Assembly: GCA_905182985.1 (NCBI GenBank)
Contig: CAJJDN010000039.1
Location: 402,370 to 466,369, forward strand
Length of the DNA: 64,000 bases
Direction of reading: 5' to 3'
Origin: Paramecium sonneborni
Taxonomy: Eukaryota > Ciliophora > Oligohymenophorea > Peniculida > Parameciidae
The notes beneath the pieces are model-generated. The model saw nothing but the letters and a program-made list of their open reading frames with translations. It did not search any database and had not been told where the DNA came from. Position 1 is the stretch's first letter, and each line of letters opens with the position of its first letter. Of the stretch, positions 1 through 13,014 are shown piece by piece. Made by a program: the position numbers and the translations under genes.

Positions 1-47
1 TCAATTACAAAAAAATAATACATTATATAAAATAATAATTTATTAAA

Positions 48-1097
48 ATGTCAATTGTATTTGCATAATTAAGATAATTGCGTTATGGTTATTCCCTATA
101 TGTGACTGGAAATTGCAATGAATTAGGATGCTGGAATCCTGAAAAAGCAATTTAATTGAATTATAATGAGATTGATCTGTGGAAATGTGAAGTTGAAATT
201 AAAAGTGAGAATGCAGTTGAATATAAGTACTTTGTTGCAAAAACAAATAATCCATAATGGGATATTAGATGGGATGAAGGGTAGAACAAAGTTCTAGATA
301 GAACTAAGAGTACTGATTAGTCGAAAATAATGACATTTAATATTAGGTATGATTGTCAAGAAGATGCCAATTAAAAGAGGGATTGGAGTCATAGAAAAAA
401 CCTTGTTTAAAAATTAATAAAATAGATTAACCCTGAAATATTTGGATTGCAAGAAGTACTTGCTCATTAACAAGCAGATTTACTATAAAGTTTTTCAACA
501 AATTATAATTCTATAGGAAGAGGAAGGTAATATAACTTTTGGGATGATGAAGCATGCCCAATTTTTTATGATATGATTAAATATAATTTGATAAAGGCTG
601 AAATATTTTGGTTGTCTGATACTCCAAAGAATGCTGGATCTAAGACTTACGGTAATGGATTTCCTCGTATATGTACATACGTTAGTTTATTAAATAAGAT
701 GAGCTAAGACATATATCATGTTTACAATGCTCATTTTGATCATGAACATAAGCAATCACAGGTAAAGTCAGCAGAATAAATAATAAAGCACATTTAATAG
801 TATTGTTCTGCTTAAGATAAAATTATTGTTATGGGTGACTTGAATAGTTTACCATTAAGCGATTCAGTGAAGATCTTACAATCACCCATAGGATAAAATT
901 TAAAGTTAGAGAATACAATAGGTGCTTTAGAAATAGTATTGGCAACATATCACGCATGGTATGGAATGAAATTAGGTATGCATATAGATTATATATTCTT
1001 GGGCAATCTTAAGAAAAAGAGTATAATGATCATAAATGATTAAATTGAAAAATAATATGCATCAGATCATTTCCCAAAGGTTGTAGTTTTTGAATGA
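48..1097 (+). CDS. CBM20 starch-binding module fused to an endonuclease/exonuclease/phosphatase (EEP) domain protein
   Basis: A single uninterrupted 349-codon frame. Residues ~10-85 resemble a CBM20 carbohydrate-binding module (GNCNELGCWNPEKA, VEYKYFV, WDEGQNKVL). From ~95 onward the EEP signatures occur in the expected order: TFNIRYD, GLQEV, YNAHFDH, VMGDLNS, HIDYIFL and SDHFPKV, which cover the metal ligand, catalytic His and Asp/His positions. The enzyme should therefore hydrolyse a phosphate ester or phosphodiester; whether the substrate is a nucleic acid, phosphoinositide or phosphosugar cannot be told. The CBM20 part suggests docking on starch or glycogen-like glucan. I see no signal peptide or membrane segment, so it is probably cytosolic. 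The start is the first ATG after an AT-rich leader. PPDK follows on the same strand 139 bp downstream. The domain assignment is family knowledge; the glycogen link is inference. Confidence 0.85.
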
Positions 1098-1236
1098 GAT
1101 TTATTTATAATTATAATATTTCTAGAAAATTATAATTCATAGTGCGCAATAAGAAGATATTAATTAGAAATAATGGATATATAAAATTTTCATACAAAAG
1201 GTAATGGATACACGTCTCAATGAATTAAATAAATAA

Positions 1237-3945
1237 ATGAGCAAATATATTTATACATTTGGTGATGGCAAAGCTGAAGGCAGTGCAGCAATGAAGAATC
1301 TTTTGGGAGGCAAAGGATCAGGATTGGCAGAAATGAATTTGATTGGCATTCCTGTACCCCCAGGCTTCACAATTACAACAGAAGCTTGCAACTTATACAC
1401 TAAGAATGGTGCAGAATCCACTTTCGCTCTCATCAAGGCTGATGTTGAATAAGCACTTCATCAAGTTGAAGAATTGACCAAGATGGAATTCGGTTCAGCT
1501 GAGAATCCTTTACTTGTTTCTGTCAGATCTGGAGCAAGAGTTTCAATGCCTGGTATGATGGATACAATTCTTAATTTGGGATTAAATGATGTCTCAGTTG
1601 AAGGATTGAGTAAGAGAACAAACAACCCAAGATTTGCATGGGATTCTTACAGAAGATTCATTCAAATGTTTAGTGACATAGTTTTAGATATGAAGCCAAC
1701 AACTAAGGAAGACATTGATCCATTTGAAGAAATCATCGAAAGTGTCAAACATGCTAAAGGAGTCAAATAAGATACCGAACTTGATGTTGAGGATCTTAAA
1801 AGTTTAGTTGTTAAATACAAGGAGGCTGTTAAAGCAAAAACAGGAAATGATTTCCCATAAGAACCATAATAATAATTATGGAGAGCTATTTAAGCTGTGT
1901 TTGATAGTTGGAACAATGATAGAGCCAAATACTATAGAATTCTTAACAAAATCCCTGAAGATTGGGGAACTGCAGTTAATGTCTAAGCTATGGTTTTCGG
2001 TAACATGGGTAATACTTCAGCTACTGGAGTTGGATTCACTAGAGATGCATCTACTGGAGAAAATATCTTCAATGGAGAATATTTGATCAACGCTCAAGGA
2101 GAAGATGTCGTTGCTGGTATTAGAACACCATAATAAATCACCTTGATTGGATCAAAAAGATGGGCTGAATCATAAGGTGTTCAAGAAGATGTTAGAAAAA
2201 CCTAATTCCCATCATTAGAAGAATCATTACCTGAAACTTACTTAGAATTGAAGAATGTCTAAGAAAAATTAGAATAGCACTTCAAAGATATGTAAGATAT
2301 TGAATTCACTATTCAAAATGGAAAATTATGGTTATTATAATGCAGAAATGGTAAAAGAACAGGTGCTGCCATGGTTCAAATTGCTTGTGATTTATTTAGA
2401 GAAGGAAAGATTGATGAAAAGACAGCTCTTAAAAGAATTGAACCAAATAAATTAGATGAATTATTACATCCAATTTTCACCCCTGAAGCTTTGAAAACAG
2501 CTAAATTTGTAGCTAAGGGATTACCAGCATCCCCAGGTGCAGCATCAGGATAGATAGTTTTCTTTGCTGATGAAGCTAAGAAATTTGCTCAAAGTATTTT
2601 AGTTAGAATTGAAACATCTCCAGAAGATTTGGAAGGTATGAACATTGCTAGAGGTATATTGACAGCTAGAGGAGGTATGACTTCTCATGCTGCAGTTGTT
2701 GCAAGAGGTATGGGTAAATGTTGTGTTTGTGGAGCAGGAGCTTTAAATATTAATTATAAATAAAGAACACTTGAAGTAGGTGGTAAAGTTTATGCTGAAG
2801 GAGATTGGATTTCATTAAATGGATCAACAGGAGATGTTTTTGAAGGCAAATTATAAACATAAGAAGCCTAACTCAGTGGAGATTTTGGTTTAATTATGGA
2901 TTGGGCTGAAAAATATACTAGAATGTATGTCAGAACTAATGCAGATACACCAAAAGATGCTTAAGTTGCTAGAAAATTCGGTGCTAAAGGTATTGGATTG
3001 ACAAGAACTGAACATATGTTCTTTGAAGGTGAGAGAATCAAAGCTATGAGAGAAATGATTTTGGCATCTGATTTAGCTGGTAGATAATTAGCATTGGCTA
3101 AATTATTACCATTCTAAAGAACAGACTTTGAAGGTATATTCGAAGCTATGAATGGATATGGTGTCACCATTAGATTGTTAGACCCACCCCTTCATGAATT
3201 CGTTCCACATGAAACTGCTTAATAATAAGAATTAGCATAAGAAATGGGATTGACATTAGAATAAGTTAAGTAAAAAGTACATGAATTAGCTGAATTCAAC
3301 CCAATGTTGGGACATAGAGGATGCAGATTAGGAATTACTTATCCCGAGATTACTGAAATGTAAACTAGAGCTATCATTGAAGCAGCTCTTAATATCAAAG
3401 CTAAAGGATTGGATGTTAAACCAGAAATTATGGTTCCATTAGTTGGTAATGTTAATGAATTAGAACATTAATTGAAAGTTGTTAGAAAAACAGCTGATAC
3501 AGTATTCAAAGAAAGAAATGACACTATTCATTATTTAGTAGGAACTATGATTGAAGTACCAAGAGCTTGTTTAGTTGCTGATTCTATTGGTTAAATTGCT
3601 GAATTCTTTTCATTTGGTACTAATGATTTGACTTAAATGACACTTGGATTTTCAAGAGATGATGCAGGTAAATTCTTACCATACTATATCAACAATGGAA
3701 TTTTGAAAGTTGATCCATTCTAAGTTTTGGATAGATAAGGAGTTGGAAAGATGGTTGAATTAGCTGTCAAGAATGGAAAATCAACAAATCCAAATTTGAA
3801 AGTTGGTATTTGTGGTGAACATGGAGGAGAACCATCATCAGTTGAATTCTTCCACATTGTAGGATTAGATTATGTCAGTTGCTCACCTTTCAGAGTTCCA
3901 ATTGCTAGAGTTGCAGCAGCTATAGCCAATTTAACCCATGCATGA
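1237..3945 (+). CDS. PPDK: pyruvate, phosphate dikinase
   Basis: A 902-residue, intron-free protein of normal PPDK length. The N-terminal ATP-grasp domain begins with FGDGKAEG and [12 protein letters not shown] and contains the [15 protein letters not shown] glycine/arginine loop. The swivelling domain carries the phosphorylated histidine in [15 protein letters not shown] (His484), followed by the conserved CCVCGAG. The C-terminal TIM barrel has [20 protein letters not shown] and the catalytic cysteine in [12 protein letters not shown] (Cys859). It interconverts pyruvate, ATP and Pi with PEP, AMP and PPi. In protists this usually serves PPi-dependent glycolysis or gluconeogenesis. No targeting extension is obvious, so cytosolic location is likely. 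Dozens of TAA/TAG codons fall at internal positions, direct evidence for the ciliate code. Confidence 0.97.
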
Positions 3946-4755
3946 GTATTTCATTAAAAAATATATAAATGTTTATTTAATCAATATGTCTGATTTAGAC
4001 ATAGAAGACATTATAAAAAAATCAAAAATATATGTTTTTTGAATTTTTAATATTGTGAAGGTATTAAATAGCCATTTCTTCAATTGTATCATACGAACTA
4101 TAAACTTAAATAATAAAGAAGTTGAGGGAAACTACCTTAAGGTAATAAAATCACTAAATCAATAACCCTTAGTTCTGAATTTAGATCTCGCTAACGTTCT
4201 TTTATTCTTAATAAAGATCTTTTATTAATTTTTATTCAAGGATCTAAGAAATAAGGAGAAGAGGATTAGGATAAAATATATATACATAAATTTAATCTAT
4301 TTTCATCATAATTTTCAGTGTTGTTGCAATGATATTTACAAAACCACAGAATAATAATTAAATTATAATTTTCATAATATTATTATTCCATCAATATCAT
4401 TTTCTGTTTATTTAAATTCTTCAAAATCAATTTAAGCAATTTATAAATGGGATTTTTTATTTTAATATTTCTTAATATTTATAAAGATCAACCAAATCAA
4501 CAATTAAAGATTTTTAAGATACAAAATAAAATAATTAATAATTAATAATTGGGATGTTAATCATTATTATTGAAAGTTTATTTATAAATATTATTTTATA
4601 AACCGATTTTTTTCAGCTGGTTTAAGTATAAAAATTTTTAGCAATATTATAATAATGAAATTAATTCATAATTAAAGAAGCAAATATATTTTAATTTGAT
4701 AAGTTTTTAATTATTCATCATTCGAATCTCGTGATTTACGTTTCTTCGTTTATAG
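3946..4755. other. AT-rich intergenic region between PPDK and the PDE gene; possible small unresolved gene
   Basis: After the PPDK stop there is about 0.8 kb of AT-rich sequence (repeated at 5205-6014 and partly at 6761-7429). A short frame from the ATG at 3986 reads MSDLDIEDIIKKSKIY and is followed by GT...AG pairs of intron size, with plausible Gln/Lys-rich coding beyond. I could not find one splice model that I trust, so no gene is called. No RNA gene or clear terminator was seen. Confidence 0.35.
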
Positions 4756-4757
4756 NG

Positions 4758-5204
4758 ACAGTATTCAAAGAAAGAAATGACACTATTCATTATTTAGTAG
4801 GAACTATGATTGAAGTACCAAGAGCTTGTTTAGTTGCTGATTCTATTGGTCAAATTGCTGAATTCTTTTCATTTGGTACTAATGATTTGACTTAAATGAC
4901 ACTTGGATTTTCAAGAGATGATGCAGGTAAATTCTTACCATACTATATCAACAATGGAATTTTGAAAGTTGATCCATTCTAAGTTTTGGATAGATAAGGA
5001 GTTGGAAAGATGGTTGAATTAGCTGTCAAGAATGGAAAATCAACAAATCCAAATTTGAAAGTTGGTATTTGTGGTGAACATGGAGGAGAACCATCATCAG
5101 TTGAATTCTTCCACATTGTAGGATTAGATTATGTCAGTTGCTCACCTTTCAGAGTTCCAATTGCTAGAGTTGCAGCAGCTATAGCCAATTTAACCCATGC
5201 ATGA
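4758..5204 (+). pseudogene. duplicate 3' fragment of PPDK (assembly copy)
   Basis: Encodes residues 755-902 of the PPDK at 1237-3945, identical apart from one synonymous Gln codon. It has no start and begins right after the N at 4756. It should not be counted as a second gene. Confidence 0.9.
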
Positions 5205-5345
5205 GTATTTCATTAAAAAATATATAAATGTTTATTTAATCAATATGTCTGATTTAGACATAGAAGACATTATAAAAAAATCAAAAATATATGTTTTTTG
5301 AATTTTTAATATTGTGAAGGTATTAAATAGCCATTTCTTCAATTG

Positions 5346-8174
5346 TATCATACGAACTATAAACTTAAATAATAAAGAAGTTGAGGGAAACTACCTTAAG
5401 GTAATAAAATCACTAAATCAATAACCCTTAGTTCTGAATTTAGATCTCGCTAACGTTCTTTTATTCTTAATAAAGATCTTTTATTAATTTTTATTCAAGG
5501 ATCTAAGAAATAAGGAGAAGAGGATTAGGATAAAATATATATACATAAATTTAATCTATTTTCATCATAATTTTCAGTGTTGTTGCAATGATATTTACAA
5601 AACCACAGAATAATAATTAAATTATAATTTTCATAATATTATTATTCCATCAATATCATTTTCTGTTTATTTAAATTCTTCAAAATCAATTTAAGCAATT
5701 TATAAATGGGATTTTTTATTTTAATATTTCTTAATATTTATAAAGATCAACCAAATCAACAATTAAAGATTTTTAAGATACAAAATAAAATAATTAATAA
5801 TTAATAATTGGGATGTTAATCATTATTATTGAAAGTTTATTTATAAATATTATTTTATAAACCGATTTTTTTCAGCTGGTTTAAGTATAAAAATTTTTAG
5901 CAATATTATAATAATGAAATTAATTCATAATTAAAGAAGCAAATATATTTTAATTTGATAAGTTTTTAATTATTCATCATTCGAATCTCGTGATTTACGT
6001 TTCTTCGTTTATAGGCTTTCATAATTTATTTTATAATATGTCTAAATAAAACTTAAGCAACTACATCAAATTTTTAAATCATATCACAGATTTAGAGCAA
6101 AAAGGTCTCATTTCTTCAAAACAAAAACATCTTTTGAAAATGAATCTCAAAACGAAAGAATAACTATTAGAAAAATTGATTTGCTCTTTTGAGGATGAGC
6201 ACAATAACTAAAATGCTATATTTTCATATTTAAATGTAATAGAACCAAAAACTCGGGCTAGATGTCACTCTTCCTAGGAAAATGAAGCTCCATTAATGTT
6301 TAGAAATAACCATAACACTCATTCATAAGTTACTTCTTTTAATGAGTCCAGATTGATTGCCCATTTGGATGATCTTAATGATGAATTAATGAATATTTGG
6401 CAATCAGAATCATAGCTGGTAAGATTACATTAATGACATCTAGCTCTTTAATCAAGAAATAAATGAAAAATTAAAAAAAGTTGGAGAATTAATAGCAAAA
6501 ACTGCTACTTCAACACCTTGTGGATCTTAAAAACAAGTCATTAATGCTATTGAAACCCTATCCATTATAGATGGTCTTAAATAACTTTATAAAGACTTGA
6601 AAGTAAAAATTGATTTTTATTAAAGCAACATTTTAATGATTATTTACGTTGTCATATTTTGTTGATGGATAATTAATTCACTACTTAGAATTTGTATAAA
6701 ATGTTAAGAGCTTTTATGAAAAATTTAGTAGATGCGGATGAAGTTACATTCATTATAAANTATCATACGAACTATAAACTTAAATAATAAAGAAGTTGAG
6801 GGAAACTACCTTAAGGTAATAAAATCACTAAATCAATAACCCTTAGTTCTGAATTTAGATCTCGCTAACGTTCTTTTATTCTTAATAAAGATCTTTTATT
6901 AATTTTTATTCAAGGATCTAAGAAATAAGGAGAAGAGGATTAGGATAAAATATATATACATAAATTTAATCTATTTTCATCATAATTTTCAGTGTTGTTG
7001 CAATGATATTTACAAAACCACAGAATAATAATTAAATTATAATTTTCATAATATTATTATTCCATCAATATCATTTTCTGTTTATTTAAATTCTTCAAAA
7101 TCAATTTAAGCAATTTATAAATGGGATTTTTTATTTTAATATTTCTTAATATTTATAAAGATCAACCAAATCAACAATTAAAGATTTTTAAGATACAAAA
7201 TAAAATAATTAATAATTAATAATTGGGATGTTAATCATTATTATTGAAAGTTTATTTATAAATATTATTTTATAAACCGATTTTTTTCAGCTGGTTTAAG
7301 TATAAAAATTTTTAGCAATATTATAATAATGAAATTAATTCATAATTAAAGAAGCAAATATATTTTAATTTGATAAGTTTTTAATTATTCATCATTCGAA
7401 TCTCGTGATTTACGTTTCTTCGTTTATAGGCTTTCATAATTTATTTTATAATATGTCTAAATAAAACTTAAGCAACTACATCAAATTTTTAAATCATATC
7501 ACAGATTTAGAGCAAAAAGGTCTCATTTCTTCAAAACAAAAACATCTTTTGAAAATGAATCTCAAAACGAAAGAATAACTATTAGAAAAATTGATTTGCT
7601 CTTTTGAGGATGAGCACAATAACTAAAATGCTATATTTTCATATTTAAATGTAATAGAACCAAAAACTCGGGCTAGATGTCACTCTTCCTAGGAAAATGA
7701 AGCTCCATTAATGTTTAGAAATAACCATAACACTCATTCATAAGTTACTTCTTTTAATGAGTCCAGATTGATTGCCCATTTGGATGATCTTAATGATGAA
7801 TTAATGAATATTTGGCAATCAGAATCATAGCTGGTAAGATTACATTAATGACATCTAGCTCTTTAATCAAGAAATAAATGAAAAATTAAAAAAAGTTGGA
7901 GAATTAATAGCAAAAACTGCTACTTCAACACCTTGTGGATCTTAAAAACAAGTCATTAATGCTATTGAAACCCTATCCATTATAGATGGTCTTAAATAAC
8001 TTTATAAAGACTTGAAAGTAAAAATTGATTTTTATTAAAGCAACATTTTAATGATTATTTACGTTGTCATATTTTGTTGATGGATAATTAATTCACTACT
8101 TAGAATTTGTATAAAATGTTAAGAGCTTTTATGAAAAATTTAGTAGATGCGGATGAAGTTACATTCATTATAAA
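5346..8174. repeat. assembly-type direct repeat joined by one N (5346-6759 and 6761-8174)
   Basis: 1414 bp, from the PPDK 3' flank into the PDE gene, are present twice with an N at 6760 between them. The segment 4087-4755 is in the overlap of both duplications, so it occurs three times (4087-4755, 5346-6014, 6761-7429). The left copy stops inside a PDE codon; the right copy continues into the complete gene. Confidence 0.9.
6038..6759 (+). pseudogene. duplicate 5' fragment of the PDE gene (assembly copy)
   Basis: Identical to the first ~720 bp of the PDE gene at 7453, including its first two introns, then cut by the N at 6760. It is a contig-end artefact, not a real paralogue. Confidence 0.88.
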
Positions 8175-10405
8175 TAATGAATTGTATACTTCAACTACAG
8201 AATAATTTCAAGATATATAAATAACCGAAAAATAATAATATGAGATTGATCTTATTTAAGATGGAAAAGTGATTGATTTAACAGAATTCTACCCTGAATT
8301 AGGTGCCCTATTTTAAACTAATTAATATAAGAGCAATTATGTTTTAAGAATCTAGAATTCTTAATGTATTTTTTGTTTTCATCTAAAAGGAGAACGTAAA
8401 ACAATTATACGTTCCTTTCTATCTTTATGTAATGAATACTAATTTTTTGATGAAGTTAATTAATTAGGCTTTCTCTTATTGGAATCTCTTAAATAAGCAA
8501 GAGTTTAATGTTTTAATCCATTATAACTTTCTCATATGATTTAAGATATTGGAATAGCATTTATAAGATGTTCTAAATATGTTTTTATTCAAAAAGTGAT
8601 TGAAATGCTTTAAGAAAGATATCTAGTTTATAAAGAGAATACTTCATTTTCAAGTGATTATCCATATGTTGAATTTGATTTTAGGGATTCCTTAAATTTG
8701 AGTATATATATATGTATGGATTTGAATAAAAAAGATGAGATGAATGTTTATAAATAATTGAATTTAAGTTACAATAAATACTTAAAGTTTATCAAATAAT
8801 GTTATGATAGAACAACATTTTATAAATTCTTTGTGAAATCTTAGGATTCTTTAATATTTGAATTTGATAAATAAGGTTAAATTACATTTGTATCTTAACC
8901 GATAACCAAAAAATTAGCTGATGATTTTGGTATTAATTTTAATTCTTAGAAATTGAATTCATCTTATAAAAGTATATTTAGAAATTAAGATTTATTGTAA
9001 CATATAGAAAATTAATTACAAGAATAGAATTAATGGATATTGAAAGATAGTAATGCTCCTTATGAAATATTTATGAAAATGGAGGAGAAATATTTCAAAG
9101 GATTCTTTGTGATATTCTAATAAGGTTGGTTTAGATATGATCATTAAAAAGAATTAGATGCAAGTTAATGGAATAAATTAAGAAAAACTATAATGGAGTC
9201 AGAAACTAAATTATATTTAGATAAATTGGAGTAGAAACATCCTTAATTAAAAAATTCAGTTATTCAAATGTTTAAACCAAAATCAATATAGAAATAATCT
9301 TTGTTTAAGAATTTCAGTCCAAGTTTTAGTCCAAATCATTTGGATTAAAGAAATTCTCTTTAAGAGAGTGAGAATGTTAGACGGATTCCAAAAACAAAGG
9401 GAGTGAATCATTTTTATTCAGACATGCTTATAGATACTTGTATTGAAAATATAAACAATTAAAATTTTAATATATTACCATATAGTAATGATTGGTTAGA
9501 GAAACAAAAAGTAGTATTTTAGATATTAAAAAATAATAATTTTATTTAGGAATATAAAATAAATGAAACTTCATTGTGTAATTTTTTATGTGCACTTGAA
9601 TACAAATACAATAAAAGAGGTAATTAATTTCATAATTATGATCATGGTGTGACAGTAATGTAATGTACACATGCAATATGTTTAGAAATGATGAATACAA
9701 AGCATGGATAGTTATTGACTTAATTTATAAAGTTTGCTCTAATATTAGCAAGTTTATGTCATGATGTATCTCATACAGGAAGAACTAATATATTTGAGAT
9801 AAATAGTCTTTCAAATTTGGCAATAAGATATCATGATAAAAGTGTATTAGAATAACATCATGCAGCAACATCTATAAAATTACTTTGTTCACCCTCTACA
9901 AACATAATTCCAAATTTTAACTCTGAAGAATTTAGAGAGTTTAGAAAGTTATTTATTGCTAATATACTTTTTACTGATATAACTGAACATTACAACTTAA
10001 TGAAGAGCTTTGAAGCCCGTACTTGTGAAATTAATTTTGGAACAAAAGAGGATGTTCGATTAATAACAGGAATGATAATTCATACATCAGATTTTGCTGG
10101 TGGAGCTAAGCCATTTCCAATAAGTAAAGAATGGAGTGTTAGAGTAAATAAAGAATTTTAAGAATAATATACTTTAGAAGGTAAATTTGGATACCCTTAA
10201 TTACCATACATGAAAGATTTAGACTAAGTATTCTAATTTATAAATTTAGTTACCTATCATGGCTAAATCAGAAATAGGCTTTTTTACATTCATCGTCAGA
10301 CCTTTATGGACAGTAATGTCTAAGTTTCTTGAAGATAGATTAAAAGATAATATAGATAATCTTGATAATACAATTATTGAATGGCAAAAGTTAATGATTA
10401 AATGA
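7453..10405 (+). CDS. 3',5'-cyclic nucleotide phosphodiesterase (PDEase_I family)
   Basis: Four exons joined by introns 7834-7858 (25 nt), 8018-8040 (23 nt) and 10228-10249 (22 nt) give 960 residues. The C-terminal third is a class I PDE catalytic domain: HNYDH (His711-His715), LCHDVSHTG (His754, Asp755), SVLEQHH, and HTSD (Asp864) supply the two-metal HD site, and the last exon restores PIMAKSEIGFFTFIVRPLW, the conserved end of the domain. The N-terminal ~600 residues are Gln/Asn/Lys-rich and may hold a regulatory domain that I cannot name; no membrane helices are evident. It would hydrolyse cAMP and/or cGMP, which control ciliary beating in Paramecium. The introns were chosen because they restore frame and family motifs. 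Confidence 0.92.
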
Positions 10406-10420
10406 TATTAAATATAAAAA

Positions 10421-10932
10421 ATGTCTGTTATTAGAGAATTGAGTCATTAAAAAAGAAATGTGGTTTTAGAGTTGTTTGGTACATCTAAAAGAAGAATAGA
10501 TTTAAAAGAAAATGTATCATCTCCTATCAATCGACCTTCCAAACGATTTAATTATCCATAATCTAGCAATGCTAGTAAATTATTCTAAATACTAAAATAA
10601 ACTCCTACTATTAAATAATCAGCATTAAAGACTTCTAAAAAAAATAATGAAAGCACAGGATTAAATGAAAGTATTTGTCGAAAAGTATTCATTATTACTT
10701 AGAATAGAAAATATTGCATATTGATATTTAAGAACCTAGAACCTATTTAAAATAAGTTATTTCTCCTTATAGAGATTTTCGATCATAAGTCTCATTTGAC
10801 ATTGCCCCTTAAACATGTGTGATACTTCCTCGAAAAATTAGTCAACCTCAATAACTTAATTAATAAAAAAATTCTGTTCGAAGATCCAATAGTTTCAGAG
10901 ATCTTTTCAAAAGCTAAATTACATTTGGTTGA
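10421..10932 (+). CDS. small basic protein of unknown function
   Basis: Begins 15 bp after the PDE stop. Two exons around a 23-nt intron at 10685-10707 give 162 residues, rich in Ser, Lys, Arg and Gln. The second exon reads RTYLKQVISPYRDFRSQ and ends RRSNSFRDLFKSQITFG, a pattern that looks like phosphorylation sites in a disordered tail. No known domain is recognised. Splicing is supported because the unspliced frame terminates early while the spliced frame runs through Ser/Arg motifs. Confidence 0.65.
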
Positions 10933-11189
10933 CCCAGTAAACATAATTTGCAACTTAAAATAAATATATATTCAATTTAATTTCATTGAATCATGTTAAT
11001 TCATCTCTAACTAAATTTTTTGAATTATTTACCAGACTTTTCTTATTAATTCCATTAAGATTGATCATTCATATATTATAAATTCAATTATTGACAAAAA
11101 ATATTGATATTAAAACAGATAGAATTCTCTTTACTTTTTTTTATATTATAGTAAGTGTTTTAATATTATTTTTGATTAGTATATAAAAT

Positions 11190-12926
11190 ATGTAATCAAT
11201 TCCAATTTTACAGATAGATCATTTACTCAACACTTTTTAGATTAAGGCTAAACTTGGAAAAGGAGCTTTTGGAAATGTATTTACATTTTAACATTAAGGT
11301 TTATAAAGTTCTTGGTCCTGATTAATAAATATATGCACTTAAATGTATATATAAACGACGTTTTAAAGAAGCCAATGGATGTGTAGGAGAATTAATTATG
11401 AATGAAGTGAATGCTTTAAAATAACTCTAAAGTTAATTTATAGTCAATTTAAAATAAACTTTTGAATGCAATTATGAAGATGAAACCATTTTCTGCATTT
11501 TATTAGAATATTGCGATAGTAATATAAATAAAAATCATCTTAGATGGAAATCTTTTGGAGTATTTACAGAAAAATTATACTAATTTTGATTAATAAAAAG
11601 CAATTGTGTTTTTCAAATAAATCCTTTAGGGAATGTAGATGATCCACTAAAAAAGGATAATACATAGAGATCTAAAATTGCCTAACATTTTAGTACACTA
11701 AGATTAAATTAAAATTGCTGATTTTGGATTTTGTCATATCTTAGAAGAAGATGTAAGTAGATAAGATGTATCATTTAAGTAAAATTAAGTTAAATTAAAC
11801 TTGGGATCACTTGGTACTTAAGCACCAGAAGTTCTGAATAATGAACCATATGGATTAAAGTCAGATATGTTCTCTATTGGCGTCATTCTATACTAGCTAT
11901 TATTTTTTTCATATCCATTTAGTGTAACAAGCAAATAAGATTTTCTAAATTCAGTAACATCTTAAAGTATTTTCTAAAAAATTTTAGATCCTCCTTCCTT
12001 TAAAAAAAATGGAAAATTAATTGAAAAATATTTGGAAGATTTATTGACAAAAATGTTGAAAAAAGATCCAAACGAAAGGTTAGATTGGCATGCTCTTTTT
12101 AAATCTAAGTTATTTCAAAATAGTTACTCATGTATTTTTTAAATTTTATGAAGAAATGTTTGGTGTATCAACTATCGAGGATGAAAGTATTATAGATCCT
12201 ATCAAAAGCTACATTTATTATAAATAATAGATAAAAACCTAATTTCTTGAGTCTTCTATACAAAAAATTGAGAAAACCCCTAAATATATTGATCTCTAAT
12301 CTCAAATTAAATTCTTAACTTATACTTATGAATTTAGTTATAAAGTTCATCATCGATAAGTTTTGATGGTAATAAAACAAATATTATTTAGTGTATTATT
12401 CCGTGTTTTCTTATACTTAAATAACTTTATTATAAGTAGCAGTTATATTAGAGTTAGAATAAGCATAAGATATTTGATCTAGCGCTTACTCATCAATATC
12501 TTACTTACTAGTATTAAGTAGTGATGTAATTTTCAACTTATTATTAGGGCAAATTTATAAAAAATAAAGTAATTAGGCTTAATCGAATAAGATTGGGAAG
12601 AAGAACTTATAAATCTATCAATAAGTTCAAAATTTTAAACCATATTTTCATAAGTTGTTAAGAAATATTTATTAAGTTTGAAGAATGAAATCCTAAAGGA
12701 TTCAGAAGAATAAAAAATTGAATGGTAAGATATTTTACTTCAAGAAAACAATAAAAGTTAGCAAGAAATTAAAAAATTTATATCGAAATTAAAATTTTTT
12801 ATTTTAATTCATAAAGTGTTATCTTTAGAAGAAATAAAACAGGAATTATTTTAAGAATTAATTAACGATATTTAAGATAAAAATGCATAATTAGTAGATA
12901 TTTATTAAAACATTGTATTAAGTTGA
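11190..12926 (+). CDS. serine/threonine protein kinase, ULK/ATG1-like
   Basis: Six exons (introns 11277-11298, 11519-11543, 12132-12153, 12369-12391, 12526-12547; 22-25 nt) give 540 residues. The kinase domain fills the first ~310 residues: glycine loop LGKGAFGNVYKV, ATP lysine in YALKCIYK, catalytic HRDLKLPNIL (His143-Asp145), DFG (Asp162) and APEVL, so it should be active. The CDDGNLLEYL hinge and the short N-terminus resemble ULK/Unc-51 kinases of ciliates. The C-terminal ~230 residues are helical and charged (EQDWEEELINL, QQEIKKFISKL), plausibly a regulatory region. Start: the ATG at 11190 is in frame with the glycine loop; GTAATC right after it could also be an intron donor, so the first codons are uncertain. 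Confidence 0.85.
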
Positions 12927-13014
12927 ATAATGACTTTAAAATTATGTGAAAGATTGCGTAATTAAGATATAATCTATGTAGTATATCAAATAAATATATA
13001 TAGAAATAGTAGTT

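Larger units (their letters stand above)
3499..6014. repeat. assembly-type direct repeat joined by one N (3499-4755 and 4758-6014)
   Basis: 1257 bp starting in PPDK codon 755 and running through the 3' flank occur twice, head to tail, separated by a single ambiguous base at 4756. The copies match essentially throughout; I noticed one difference, T at 3592 versus C at 4851, which is synonymous (TAA to CAA, both Gln). The abrupt start inside a codon series and the N at the junction point to overlapping contig ends that were scaffolded and not merged. Confidence 0.9.

Noticed and set aside
1251..1436. Minus-strand frame over PPDK
   Set aside because: Antisense shadow of a strongly conserved enzyme; no motif of its own.
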